Below, in pieces: positions 1 to 10,319 of a stretch of DNA of 64,000 bases (its first letter is position 1; the number at the start of each line of letters is the position of its first letter). Source of the stretch: Agapanthus africanus (Eukaryota > Streptophyta > Magnoliopsida > Asparagales > Amaryllidaceae); the NCBI GenBank assembly GCA_030015575.1, contig JASDDO010000024.1, positions 215,966,996 to 216,030,995 of the forward strand, read 5' to 3'. The notes beneath the pieces were generated by a model that was given only the letters and a program-made list of their open reading frames with translations, searched no databases and was not told the DNA's origin. The translations under genes were made by a program, and so were the position numbers.

Positions 1-347
1 CATCGTTTCTTCCCGATAGAACTAATCCCTTTTATTAATTGTTACCATAACACCTAATGAGATCTAAATTAGGGCATTGAAAGCGGTGAGGAAATCTTCA
101 ATTTCCAAACTTAACCCAAACCTAACCCTAGAAAGATTCTAGTCTTAATATAAATCTTATTTTTTAGCGATAATCCATTCACACCGTTTGGAATTAACTC
201 GTTAGACCAAATTAGGAAATACACAACATCCCTGTGGACCGACCCGTACTCACCGGTTAGCTACCAAGCAACGCCGTTCTTGATTGCGGTTATAAATATT
301 TTTGATTCATCTTTTAAAAACGCATACGCATTAAATCATACAAATCA
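1..347 (+). mobile_element. Athila-like LTR, 3' (U5) end fragment
   Basis: The stretch around 236-290 (GACCGACCCGTACTCACCGG, then a gene-poor U5 tail) parallels the U5 end of the plus-strand LTR near 62479-62637, which is followed there by a tRNA-Asp primer site. It ends in AATCA at 347 and then passes directly into Tekay integrase sequence with no primer site. I infer that it is the 3' LTR end of a plus-strand element whose body lies left of the window and which inserted into the Tekay integrase. AACGA (348-352) would be the target duplication, but the other copy is outside the window. Confidence 0.6.
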
Positions 348-352
348 AACGA

Positions 353-1062
353 CACTTGCGACCATACAATACTTCGAATGGAGCCATCTGAATAGTCGCC
401 TGAAAGCTGTTATTGCACGAAAACTCCACCAAGTGTAGATGATCCTCTCATGAACCCTTAAAGTCTAACATGAAAGTTCTCAACATGTCTTCAAGAGTTT
501 GGATCGTTCTTTCTGATTGGCCATCTGTCTGAGAATGATAAGCGGTACTAAACTTCAATCGCGTCCCCAAACTTTCCTGTAAACTCCTCCAGAAGTGCGA
601 TGAGAATCAGGTATCACGGTCGGAAACGATGCTTACAGGTACTCCATGCAATCTCACAATCTCCTGCATATACCGCTCTACCAACGCTTCCGTCGACTGA
701 CCAACTCGAAACGGTACGAAATGAGCTGCCTTGATCAGTCGATTAATAATCACCCAAACTGCATTGTTGCCCTTTGGACTCCGCGGTAAAGCTGTCATAA
801 AATCCATGGTTATATGTTCCCACTTCCACTGAGGAATCGGAAGTTGTTGCAATAAACCAGCTACCCTTTGATATTCAGCCTTAACTTGCTGACACACCAA
901 GCGCTTCGCTACAAAACGGGCAGTCTCCCTTTTCATGCCTTCCCACCAGAAATGCTGTCGTAGATCACGGTACATCTTCGTGCCTCCTGAATGTACGGAA
1001 TAAGTGGAACTGTGCGTCTCCTTCATAATTTCTTCACGAATGTCTCCTTTTGGTACACACAA
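353..1062 (-). pseudogene. Integrase (zinc finger and catalytic core), Tekay copy 1
   Basis: Integrase joins element cDNA to chromosomal DNA. The N-terminal HHCC finger is visible (HSGGTKMYRD through VCQQVKAE), but its first cysteine is arginine (KRLVCQQ, where the other Tekay copy has KCLMCQQ). The core keeps the first Asp (TMDFMTALPRSP), the second Asp (IVSDRDT) and the Glu (DGQSERTIQ, in frame past a stop). An in-frame TGA lies at 604-606, directly after DRDT. The frame continues to LYGRKCR, where it is cut by foreign LTR sequence at about 353. The C-terminus and chromodomain are missing, so it cannot be functional. Confidence 0.85.
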
Positions 1063-1074
1063 ATGGCTACCATA

Positions 1075-1760
1075 TCACAACGAACCATCTTCATGAATCA
1101 ACAAGTCTGTTCGAAGTCCCGCTTCTACCTGTTCTCGAAACTTCCGCAACCTTGGATCGTGCGACTGTGCTTCTTTAATATTATCGATCAATGACGATTG
1201 TACTTGCAGCTGCATCAACTGTCCTGAAGAATGTGGTAACATGATCTCTAACTGGAATCTCCGAAAATCATCGATAAGCTTCTTCTGTGCAGCCAACATC
1301 CGAATTGCTAGCAACCGACTAGGCGCATCCGGCACTGCATTAACTTTCCTCGGATGGTACTTAAGATCAAGATCATAGTCAGCCATCAGCTCCAACCATC
1401 TACGTTGCCTCATGTTAAGCTCTTTCTGCATGAACACGTACTTTAAGCTTTTTGTGATTGGTGAATACTTCGACCCTTTCGCCCAGTAAGTAATGTCTCC
1501 AAATCTTCAAAGCGAAAATCATTGATGCAAGCTCCAAATCATGAGTTGGGTAATTCTTCTCATGGGTCTCCAACTGTCTCGATGCGTAGGCTATAACCTT
1601 CTCATGCTGCATCAAAACACATCCCAAACCTTTTCCAGACGTGTCGCTGTGAATCACCAATCCTCCGGAACCGTCTGGTACGGTCAAAATAGGAGCGGTT
1701 ATCAATTTTTGCTTCAACGCCTCAAAAGATGACGCACAACTATCCGTCCATACGAACGGT
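1075..1760 (-). pseudogene. RNase H domain, Tekay copy 1
   Basis: RNase H removes the RNA strand during reverse transcription. Recognisable segments are [20 protein letters not shown] with the first Asp, the [20 protein letters not shown] block with its Glu, and the C-terminal [20 protein letters not shown]. Two overlapping reading frames (1415-1717 and 1075-1437) carry the two halves, so there is a frameshift near 1415-1440. The segment lies between RT (1888 onward on the minus strand) and integrase, as expected for Ty3/gypsy pol order. The link to RT is broken by stops around 1720-1887. Confidence 0.8.
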
Positions 1761-1887
1761 ACTTCCTTTCACGTAAGCTTGGTCAATGGCTCAGCTAAAC
1801 GAGCAAAATTCTCCACGAACCTTCTGTAATATCCGGCAAGTCCAAGAAACTTCTGATCTCAGCTACGTTCTTCGGAATCGGCTAATC

Positions 1888-3070
1888 TTAAACTGCTGCA
1901 ATCTTCTCGGGATCAACGGCGATTCCATCTCCGGATACGACGTGCCCCAAAAACATCACTTCTTCAAGCCAAAACTCGCACTTGCTCATCTTTGCATATA
2001 ATCTTTCTTGTCTCAACGTCTGCAGTGCGATCTTCAAGTGTTCAGCATGCTCTTCTAGGCTCTTCGAGTAGACCCGAATATCATCGATGAACACCACTAT
2101 AAACTGGTCCAAAAACGGTGAAAAGATTTGGTTTATCAAGTCCATAAATATCGCCGGTGCATTCATGACTCCGAATGGCATCACTAAATACTCGTAATGT
2201 CCATATCGAGTTCGGAACGCAGTCTTGCAGATATCCTCTGATTTAACTCGAACTTGATGATATCCGAATCGCAAATCCAGCTTCGAGAATACCCTCGCGC
2301 CGCTGAATTGCTCGAACAATTCGCCAATGCGAAGGATCGGGTACTTGTTCTTACTAGTCACCCTGTTTAATTCTCGATAATCGATGCGCATCCTCCTTGT
2401 GCCATCTTTCTTCTTAACTAGAAGAACTGGAGCTCCCCAAGGTGAATTACTGCTTTGAATCCAACCCTTCTGTAGCAATTCGGTAACCCGCTTCTTGACT
2501 TCTTCTAACTCCACTGGTGCCATCGGATAGTACGCCTTTGAGATTGGCGTTGCACCAGGAACAAGATCGATCGCGAACTCCACATCTCGTTTTGGTGGTA
2601 AACCCGAGATGTCCTCGAACATGTCCAAGAACTCTCGAACTACAGCTGGCGCTTCCTCATTATCAACTTCCATTGACGAAAGAACACTGTTTGTCGGCTT
2701 AGCCCTAAACTCGACTAACCCGACAGAACTGCTACCTCCAGCAAATACAAACTTCATATGTCCGGGAATCTGGAAAATCACTTTCTTTTCCCTACAATCA
2801 ATGTGAGCGTGGAAAGTGCCGAGAAAGCCCATTCCCAAGACGACATCATAACTGCCGGTATCAATCACCAAGAAACCTGCAAATAACTCCCGTCCGCAGA
2901 TAACAACAGAACAATCCTTGAACTCACTACTAGATATGATCTTCCCATTCCCAGTGTGTATGTTCCAACAACTAAACAGAGTTGTGCAATAAATCTAATA
3001 TGCAGCAATAAACTTGGACAACATACAACAATGGGATGCACCAGAATTGAATAATACTAATGCAGGAAAA
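1888..3070 (-). pseudogene. Protease and reverse transcriptase, Tekay copy 1
   Basis: A 327-codon open stretch (1888-2871) holds the protease C-terminus ([16 protein letters not shown]) and most of RT. Motifs in order are [68 protein letters not shown] and the catalytic [13 protein letters not shown] (FIDD). Upstream to about 3070, broken by a stop, is the protease active-site region. It reads LFNSGASHC, where the family has D-S-G-A-S, so the catalytic Asp is Asn. Gag and the zinc knuckle are not found further upstream. RT is close to intact, but the protein could not mature. Confidence 0.85.
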
Positions 3071-3550
3071 ACATGAACAAGTAGGATACCGAAATGACTT
3101 TATCTGAAGCCAATATACCAAAGAGGATTAGCACAATAAACAGGATTCAAGCTTGCGATAAACATAAACTGATAAGCAATGAAACCGAGAGAAGCAAGGT
3201 AATATAACGACCATGAAATAAGGAAAAGAATCAAGACTAGGACTCCAAGTTACTTAAATAGAGTACCGCATTGTAACCATGCTGCAATTCATAGTTGCAA
3301 TCAAATAACTCCATTCAAGTCGCCCAAATCCTAGTATCAGAATAGAAAGAAACAATTGGGAATCAGAAGGTTTCAAGTCGAGATGCAAAGTTGTTTGCAT
3401 ATCTTCAAGACAAGGGTCAAGAGAAAGATATGATTCAAGAATCACGATAACAATGTGGCAGGACATGTTCCTAATCACGGGTTTTCTGATTCGTGTATTG
3501 GGTCCAATACCCAACTACAAAAAAATCAAACCCGATTAACCTAAATCCTA
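3071..3550 (-). other. Residual 5' leader of Tekay copy 1, gag lost
   Basis: Parts of this stretch align by eye with the leader of the second Tekay copy (about 50130-50530): both contain TACTTAAATAGAGTRCC and CAAGTCGCCCAARTCCTAG, then the primer site. The gag sequence found at 49440-50105 in the other copy has no counterpart here. I see no gene in it; an 86-codon ORF at 3254-3514 has no recognisable motif. Confidence 0.6.
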
Positions 3551-3564
3551 TGGCTCTGATACCA
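3551..3564 (-). other. Primer-binding site, initiator Met tRNA
   Basis: The minus strand reads TGGTATCAGAGCCA. Its first 12 bases are the classic plant initiator-Met tRNA complement used to prime minus-strand cDNA. It lies 9 bp from the LTR terminus at 3574 and fixes the element as minus strand. Confidence 0.9.
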
Positions 3565-4192
3565 AACAAACCCTGTCACTCCCTCTTCCCAGAGTGCGCT
3601 AAGATCGGCACGTGACAGAGCCAACCATGCTACCTGTGGCTAGGAAACATCCCTCCACAGTCACATTACGGCTGTATAGAAGATATCAAGAATAGGAAAA
3701 TAAAAATAAACTATCTAGTACATGTCCATATGCCAGAATAAACGAGTCAAGAAATAATATGCGGAAGCAATAAATCCAAATAACAATAACAATCAGGAAA
3801 GTACGTCCTAAATACGGGCTCACAACAGGAAATGAAAGTGCGGAAATAAAACTAAACTAAACTAGATACTAACAGGATCCTCACTGCTCGGCCTATCGGC
3901 TGAAGTACTCCTGGTCAGCCTGCGAAAGAGATAATGGAACCGAGCCATGCAAAACCCAGACGTCAGTGCGTCATAATATCAAATAATAGAATATAACCAG
4001 GAGGTAACAAGATATGCAGGCATGGATTATAAACATTAACATGAATGTAATAAGTAAACACGAATATAGAACAGTAAAGTGTATCAGTGTATGTGACGTG
4101 TGGTGATCAATCTAAACTATGCTACTGGGTTATCTATTCTAAAGTTTGTTTGAAATCAATTAGTGTACTCCTCCATGTAACTCAAAAGAATA

Positions 4193-4329
4193 TGTCCCGT
4201 TATCCCCCGGGACCACGGATCAGGTAGTGGGAGTCACGAATGACTCTGTCCCGTTATCCCCCGGGACCACGGATCAAGTAAGAATCATGAATGATTCTGT
4301 CCCGTTATCCCCCGGGACCACGGATCAAG
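4193..4329 (+). repeat. Three direct repeats with CCCCCGGGACCACGG core
   Basis: TGTCCCGTTATCCCCCGGGA and the following CCACGGATCA occur three times, starting at 4193, 4247 and 4299 (spacing 54 and 52 bp). The spacers also resemble each other (GAATGACTC, GAATGATTC). A related core, CATACCCGGGACCACGGCCA, is repeated twice at 94-bp spacing in both LTRs of the second Tekay element. Its position inside LTRs suggests a regulatory or structural repeat; the function is not known. Confidence 0.85.
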
Positions 4330-5520
4330 TAATACCCTTTTAAGCTACACTTCAGTTACACTTTTGATTTCCCCATACCTCCAAAGTTATGTGTACAAGT
4401 CAGGTATTGATAATCTGGAGCTAATGCCAACACAGGATCAAGCAGGTACAGGTTTGTCTATGTAGACAACAGGATACGTCCGTCAGGACGACAAGTCAGG
4501 ATTGTCGGCATTAGGAACAGGATCAGGTATCAAGTCAAATAATGGTATATCAAGTCATGTAAGGTAGTGCACATGTATCAAATTGATGCCCAACAGTAAA
4601 ATATAGCAGGTATCGAAACACGGTAAAAATACAGATGCACAGTAAAACATAGATGCACAAATGTCTATCAGGGATTACATCTACAACTCCATGACTACGT
4701 ATGATGTACATTATCAATCATGGGGTGTTAATACAACAGTAACATGAAATAATATGATCTGTAGATGCAACTATACATATAATAAATGATACAGATGCAC
4801 ACGGATATCCGAAAACAGTAAACATTAATATAAATGTACAATGCAATCAACATGTGATATTTTTATTCATATGGATGCAAAATATATAACATTGCATGTA
4901 GAAAGATAAACTTGCATGTGACTAGATATGTAAATAACGGTATGGATGCATACGGGTATCGAAAAACTGTAAAATTGTAATATGGATGCACAATGAAATA
5001 AAAATGTAATATTTTTTTTATTCATATGGATGCAACATATGTATCATAGCATGTAGCAAGATAAACTTGCATGCGACTAGATATGTAATAAATGATACGG
5101 ATATGAACTGGTATCGTAAAACAGTAAAACGGTAACAGGGATGCACAATACAATGAACATGTAATATTATTATTAATATGGATGCAAATATAATAACATA
5201 GCATGTAGCAAGATAAACTTGCCTGATCAGATTTCCAGACGGGGTGTGTACGCTGCATCCGACGTCGGGTAAACGTCGCAATGTACACACGCGCGCACAA
5301 AACAGGACCAGGCAAAGCAAGAACATGACCACGCTGGCTGGGGATGTCCACTGGGTTGTTCGGATCGTCGGCAGCGGCACGGCTCCGGTGATCACCGGAA
5401 AAATACGAGATCAAGAAAAGCAAGAAGAGAAGAACAAGAAGAAGAAGTAGAAGAAGAAGGTTGCACTGGGGTCTCTGGGGTTGGATCGGGGTATCTGGGA
5501 CAGAGGAGGAGGAGGAGTAA

Positions 5521-5847
5521 TTATGATGAGCCGTGGGTTTTCCGGTGATGGGCAGTGGGTACTAGGGTTCTCATCGGGTGTCGGGTTTCTGCAGGAAAAG
5601 AGTTGGGCAGGAAGTGGAAGAGGAGAGAAGAAGGAAGAAGGTGATCGGAGAAGGAGATGACGATGAGGTGGTTGCTGGCGGTGGGGTTTGCCGGCGAAGG
5701 GTGCAGATGAGAAGAAGCGGTCTGGGCCTGCAGTGTTTGTGGTTCTCGTCGGAGATGAAGTAGGAGGTGAGGTAGAAGAGGGTAAGGCGATGGAGACAAT
5801 GACGGTGAGGATGGTGGCGAGAGGCGACGGCGATGCGGCAGAGGCAA
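5521..5847 (-). other. Pro/Ser-rich open frame within the LTR
   Basis: A 108-codon frame rich in Pro, Ser, Leu and His lies in the purine-rich (plus-strand) part of the LTR. A comparable but longer frame (326 codons) occupies the same part of the second Tekay LTR. The composition alone removes stop codons here, so coding is doubtful. It may simply be the pyrimidine-rich leader of the element RNA. Confidence 0.25.
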
Positions 5848-6765
5848 GGCTAGGGTTGTAGTGGTGATGGGTTACTGCGGGGCTCGGGAGAAGGAGGTGA
5901 GGAAACGAGGTCGAGGAGATGGAGGTGATGACGGGGATGGCGAGGGTGGAGGCGGCAAGGGGCGACGGCCGCGAGCGAGGGCAGGGGCATGGAGGCGAAG
6001 GCGGGAGGCGGAAAGGAAAAAAAATTATGAATGAGAAAGAAGATAGAGGACGTAGGGAACAGTGAATAGTTTATGGGTAAATATAAAAATAATATATATA
6101 AGAATATTATGTATGAGAGATAGAGAGAAGAGTTTGTTGTAGATTAGGATTTAAAATTATTTTAGAAAATATATAGAATATATTTTAATAGTAAAATATA
6201 TAAAGAATATAATATTAGGTAAATTTGAGTTTTCTGGCTAATATAAAAATAGTCCAAAACACGTCCGGGTCGGGTATAAAATTATGGTTTGAAAATACGG
6301 TTAATATACGTGTCTACCAAAACTAAAATATGATATCTAGGTAACGAAAATGCATACCCCAAAGAATGGATATACGTAGCGTGCACGCAGCTATCCAAAC
6401 GAGTCTGTTTTTCTGAACGAAACGAGAACACAATATACGGATGCTACAACAGAGTTAGGGGTATGATGCAGGCCATGCAAGATATTTTTAAAATATTTTA
6501 TTTGACTTTATTTGTTTTATTAAAAAAATGCAGATGCTTGATATAATGCAGTTATGCAGGACATACAACATGACAGTGCACAGATCTTCATAACTAGCCG
6601 GGATAAATCATAAACAGGAATCAAGACGGGTTTCCAGCATGCGGGTTGGGTCGGATGCAAATACAGATGCCAATTACACTATTCGCACAAAAAACATAAT
6701 AAATCAAGAAATAGCCATAAAAAATACCCAAAATAGAACTGGTATAAATGAACTAGGGTGTTACA

Positions 6766-8690
6766 TGAACCCAGAGAGGACATGGGAGATCAGCTGTAGG
6801 TGGGATGGTCCTAACCTTATACGTTGGAAATAGTCGTAGAACAGGATATCCGTCGAGCTACATGAATCAACCAATATCCTCTGTACCTCGTAATGGTGGA
6901 CCCAGGCCGTTATCACGAGGAGGTCGTTGTGAGATAGCGATATACCGTGGAGGTCTTCATTGGAGAAGATGATGGGCTCGTCCTTCCTACACCTTTTCTG
7001 GGGTGGATCGCTTACACCTTCGACAGGGAGGAAGTGGTGATTTCCGCCAGTTTCTCGAGCGGGACCCGAGGTAACGACTATGATTTGGCCGATCGTTAAT
7101 TCCCCGGGGGCGATCGGGTCTCTTTGTTCTCGTTCAGCCTGTCGTTTGTCCCTTAGGTACTTCGCCAAGTGACCAGATCGGATCAACTTCTCAATATAGT
7201 CGTGGAGTTGTTTGCAGTTCTCGGTCGGGTGCCCTTGTGTCCTATGGAAGATGCAGTAAGGGCCATGGGTAACTGGCGGGAGCTTAAAGAACCTTTTGCC
7301 CTTCGCTTCCTCCAGCAGCTCGGTCTGGGAGATGTTAAGAGGAGTATACTCCTGGAACTTCGGGAAGTAAGGTTTTGGTTGGCCGATCCTCTTTTTCTCT
7401 TCTCTGCCCCTCTTCTTTTGGTCGGCTTGGTCGCCTCTGAGCAGATTTGAGTTCATCTCTGATTCGAGTTGGATCTCCCGCTTGGTCCAAGCTTTTACTT
7501 CGGCCATGGTCTTAGTTTGCGCTAATGCAAAAGAGCGGAGCCACTTTTTGTGCCTAAGACCTGACCTTAGTGCGGTGATAACCGTATCATCGCTGTGCTC
7601 GGGGACCTCGAGGAGAGCATTGTAGAAGCGAGTGACATATCCTTTAAAGGATTCTTTGTCCCTGCTCTTTACGGTGAAGAGGTAATCGACCGTCCTCTTC
7701 TGTCGTCTGTTCCCGACGAAGTGACCGAGAAACTGGGTGGCCAGCTCATCAAAGGTCGAGATAGAGCGGGGCACCAGTCCCCGGAACTAGTACCAACCTT
7801 CCCAGATTATGGTAGTGGGAAAAGCACGACATTGAGCTGCGTCCGAGTTATCTTGGAAGCTCATGCCCGCTGTAAATGCGTCTAAGTGATCTTTTGGGTC
7901 ACGTCAAAGAGCGCCACCTTAGGCAGCTTGTTCTTGGATGAGACACGTTCGGCCAGCAATTCCTTGGCGAAAGGCTTCGTGAGAGAATCCGCGGAACACC
8001 TAGCCCCTTCGCCGGACGGATGGTCGTCTCGCCTTATGCCCTCGATATTTTTTTCGAGGGCCTCAAGTCAGTGGTGGTAACCCGAGGATTCAGCACAGTC
8101 GGAGTGGCGACGGTCCCTGCTCCTGCTCTGCACGACGGTGCGTGTTCGATTCCGCTCTATCAGATTTCTCAGATCTTCAAGCAAGGTTCTTCTCAGGTAG
8201 TCCCGACATGCACCTCCGCGGCTTTGACGCGAGTGGTGGGCGTCAGTCATGCCTGGAAACAGACGAGCTGACCGACACCTCCTAAGAGGGTGTAGGCGCA
8301 TGTCGGATTTCGGGGCGATGGCCCAGTCTTCCCCGAAACCGGGGTGTGGAGCCTTCTGGAGCCCAGCAGGTCATAGAATCATAGCCCGCGCATGGGCCGT
8401 GGTTTCCGGAGGTAGCATGCCAGCGCTTGGTGACGCTGAGAGGAGAGTGGGCATCGGCCCTTCTGTGTGCGTCATTGTCTTGGGGGTGGGGGGGGGGGGG
8501 GGGGAAACCGCGACCTGGTGAGCAGGGCCCGCCGCCTGAACTCGGACGAGGGCGTCGACCATCGATGTGAGTCTGTTGATTCGAGCCGATAAGACGTTGA
8601 TGAGGTTTGGATGGGGGAGGAACCGCTGACGCCTCCGTTGTGGGGGCCGTGGCGGCTCGTGTTGGGATGATCGCGGTTTTCGTTCGCCAT
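6766..8690 (-). pseudogene. Gag and protease start, Tat copy 0
   Basis: Gag coats the element RNA. The N-terminus starts at 8690 (MANENRDHPNTSRHG), but the frame shifts near 8600 to continue as MVDALVRVQAAG. A 17-base homopolymer at 8488-8504 lies in this part. The conserved core is at 7774-6766: TFDELATQFLGHFV, KESFKGYVTRFYNALLEVPE, then a variant zinc finger CIFHRTQGHPTENC (C-x2-H-x4-H-x4-C), followed by GELTIGQIIVVTS and the protease motif ILVDSCSSTDILFYD. In the other Tat copy this reads VDSGSSAD, so the active-site Gly is Cys here. The gene then runs into the Tekay LTR. It is dead by frameshift, substitution and interruption. Confidence 0.85.
8488..8504 (+). repeat. Poly(G) run in gag
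   Basis: Seventeen consecutive G (C on the coding strand) lie inside the gag N-terminal region, giving a run of prolines. The corresponding place in Tat copy 1 (around 38730) is not a long homopolymer. Length error in the assembly or slippage are both possible. Confidence 0.9.
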
Positions 8691-8745
8691 TTGGTCGAGG
8701 GCGGAAGATCTACTTCGATGAGTGGAAGAAATTTTCGATTCGTTA

Positions 8746-8760
8746 CCACAGACGGCGCCA
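8746..8760 (-). other. Primer-binding site, Tat type
   Basis: The minus strand reads TGGCGCCGTCTGTGG, the primer site commonly seen in Tat-lineage elements, 2 bp from the LTR edge at 8763. The same motif recurs with one change or a few changes at 38969-38984 and 41142-41159. Confidence 0.85.
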
Positions 8761-8762
8761 AC

Positions 8763-9517
8763 TGATGGAGGGTATGATCTCCTTCAGATGCTGTCTTCCG
8801 TCGATCTGTAGCGAGCGTTGTTGAACGGTTGAGATTTGGGTTGAAGGTTGTCTCCTAGAATGTGTGGATCTCAATGGGTTGAAATTGAGGTGGAAGCCGA
8901 GCTACCTGCAAGTAAGTTCCGGGGTGGGTGACCATCATAGGACCCTCCAACGATCAAGTTAGAGCCGAGAAATATTGGCAGAGTAGTGGTTTATTGGAAT
9001 CAAAATTGCGTTACCTGAGTCGTCTGAGAGGTTTTTATAGTGGTCGCATGGAGCGAGCAGGTGCGAGATCTTCGCCGTCAGTTACGCCCCTGACGTTACG
9101 CCTGCGTGAATGATGGGATCTCTCCATTAATGACGGGATACGCTCATTAATGGGGGGGAGGTGCCAGCATGGGACGCGGGACGTGGGCGGCGGTTATCTC
9201 GCTTTGGTAAGATACGCGGAGCCGTTACGGAAGCGTTGGGGATATGCGTTCTCGTTTGATCGGAAGACCCGGGGAGGCTTAGCTCGGCGGATGGTTCGGA
9301 GACGAGCCGGGAGGCCGAGGAAGCTCAGCTCTGCAATAGCTCGGAGGCGAGCAAAAGAGGAGGGGTGCAAGTTCGGCAGCCAGATTGCTCGTGGGCAAGA
9401 GGTGGGGTGCCCACACTGATCTTACCTCGGTAGCCCCCAAGAGTCTAGTGGGCTGTCGCGGGTGATACGTCATTTACCACGTGTCGTGATCTAAGGAATT
9501 TCCACTTGTGAGCATCA
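8763..9517 (-). mobile_element. 5' LTR of Tat copy 0 (755 bp)
   Basis: The plus-strand limits are TGATGGAGGG and GAGCATCA, so the minus-strand LTR starts TGATGCTC and ends CATCA. The interior CTTCCGTCGATCTG block and the ACGTGTCGTGATCT block match the other Tat LTRs. It is closest to the plus-strand LTR at 40381-41139, which shares TGATGCTCAYAAGTGG at its start. Confidence 0.88.
9031..9041 (-). promoter_or_regulatory. TATA box of Tat copy 0 LTR
   Basis: The minus strand reads ACTATAAAAAC. The same LTR position holds CTATATAAA in the other Tat copies (15128-15136, 39249-39257, 40868-40876), so it is the likely promoter of element RNA. Confidence 0.6.
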
Positions 9518-10319
9518 TGAGTATGCAATTTACCACCCATTGCATTGCATGTATAATGAATAAATATGAATCAATTCATTTATAAAACCATGTGTACAAA
9601 AGTCATGCCTTGATTTTGTTCATCAAATCGTTAAGGTATAATAATACTTAGTATTTTGTACATGCACGAGTTTATAATCATTTTGATTTGTTTTTCCCAA
9701 CTCCTTTCTCATAACTATTTTTGTTAAACACTGTATCTAGGGTTTTTTATATCAAATATTGGCTCCATAAATGTTCTTGTTGGTGTAGTACTAAGCGGAA
9801 ATTTGGCACCATTTGTTTCAATTTAAATTTGAAATGTTGGTGAGAACAGAGCGGGGTTGTCATGTTGAAATGAGTTAATTTATTTGAGGATTTATTTTAT
9901 TTTTATAATCTTGTTTGAACCATCAAATAAAATGAGAAAACGGGGCTACAGAGACTCTGCAGGCCTAAAACTGCAACGGCCTCTCACATGGGCCAGTGGG
10001 ATGCAGAGGTCTAACTGCAAAATAACCAGCAGGCTCCACCGATCCATGTGAAAGTCCACTACAGTTTGGGCTTGCAAGGTCCCCGCAGGCCCGGTTTCCT
10101 CATTAAAAATAGTAGCTACACTCTTAAAGTTTGCATTACAACAAGATGATAAAAGAGGAAAGAAAAGGTCGTAATAAGGAAAAAAACATATTTACTTAAC
10201 CTAAGAAACAATAGGTTTTGGATTCTGAGATGAATTCTTCACTTGCGGGACAGTTTTGCACCAAGGTTCTCAATAGACAGTGTCGGATGTATAGTGCTGT
10301 TGGAGGCTAGTGCCTGCTT
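9518..10319. other. Unassigned non-coding stretch
   Basis: AT-rich up to about 9950, then a more mixed segment (9950-10110) with repeated CTGCAGGCC/CCGCAGGCCC words. I see no open frame with family motifs, no LTR edge and no RNA gene. It is probably the flank into which Tat copy 0 inserted. Confidence 0.5.

Larger units (their letters stand above)
348..6765 (-). mobile_element. Tekay-type chromovirus (Ty3/gypsy), 3' part missing
   Basis: Reading the minus strand, the order is 5' LTR (6765-3574), initiator-Met primer site, short leader, protease-RT-RNase H-integrase, then truncation at about 353 by an Athila-like LTR end. Pol similarity and order match the better preserved element at 43366-53566. 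Gag is absent: the leader passes almost directly into protease, so roughly 1 kb or more was lost. The right edge (LTR terminus TGTTACA on the plus strand) lies inside a Tat protease gene, so this element inserted into that Tat copy. The 3' LTR is not in the window, so its target duplication cannot be checked. Confidence 0.85.
3574..6765 (-). mobile_element. 5' LTR of Tekay copy 1 (about 3.2 kb)
   Basis: The boundaries are TGTCACTCCC (3574) next to the primer site and GGGTGTTACA (6765). On the minus strand the LTR starts TGTAACACCC and ends in CA. A length near 3 kb and the TGTAACAC start are usual for Tekay/Del-type elements. It is alignable in blocks with the LTRs at 43366-46403 and 50539-53566 (promoter-side CCGGGACCACGG repeats, a purine-rich segment, GGGGTTAGGGGTRTSA near the start), but it is clearly a different subfamily. 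Confidence 0.85.
6766..9517 (-). mobile_element. Tat-lineage element, 5' part (copy 0)
   Basis: In minus-strand order: 5' LTR (9517-8763), primer site, gag, start of protease, then interruption at 6765/6766 by the LTR of Tekay copy 1. The remainder, if it exists, is left of the window. LTR, primer site and gag match the Tat elements at 14860-39812 and 40381-42890. The 5-bp direct repeat cannot be verified with one end only. Confidence 0.85.

Noticed and set aside
5018..5423. Two overlapping minus-strand ORFs of 125 and 133 codons
   Set aside because: They lie inside the Tekay LTR, overlap in different frames and have no motif; chance frames.
8020..8521. Overlapping plus-strand ORFs in the Tat gag region
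   Set aside because: They are antisense shadows of gag; no TATA, motif or conservation with the other Tat copies.
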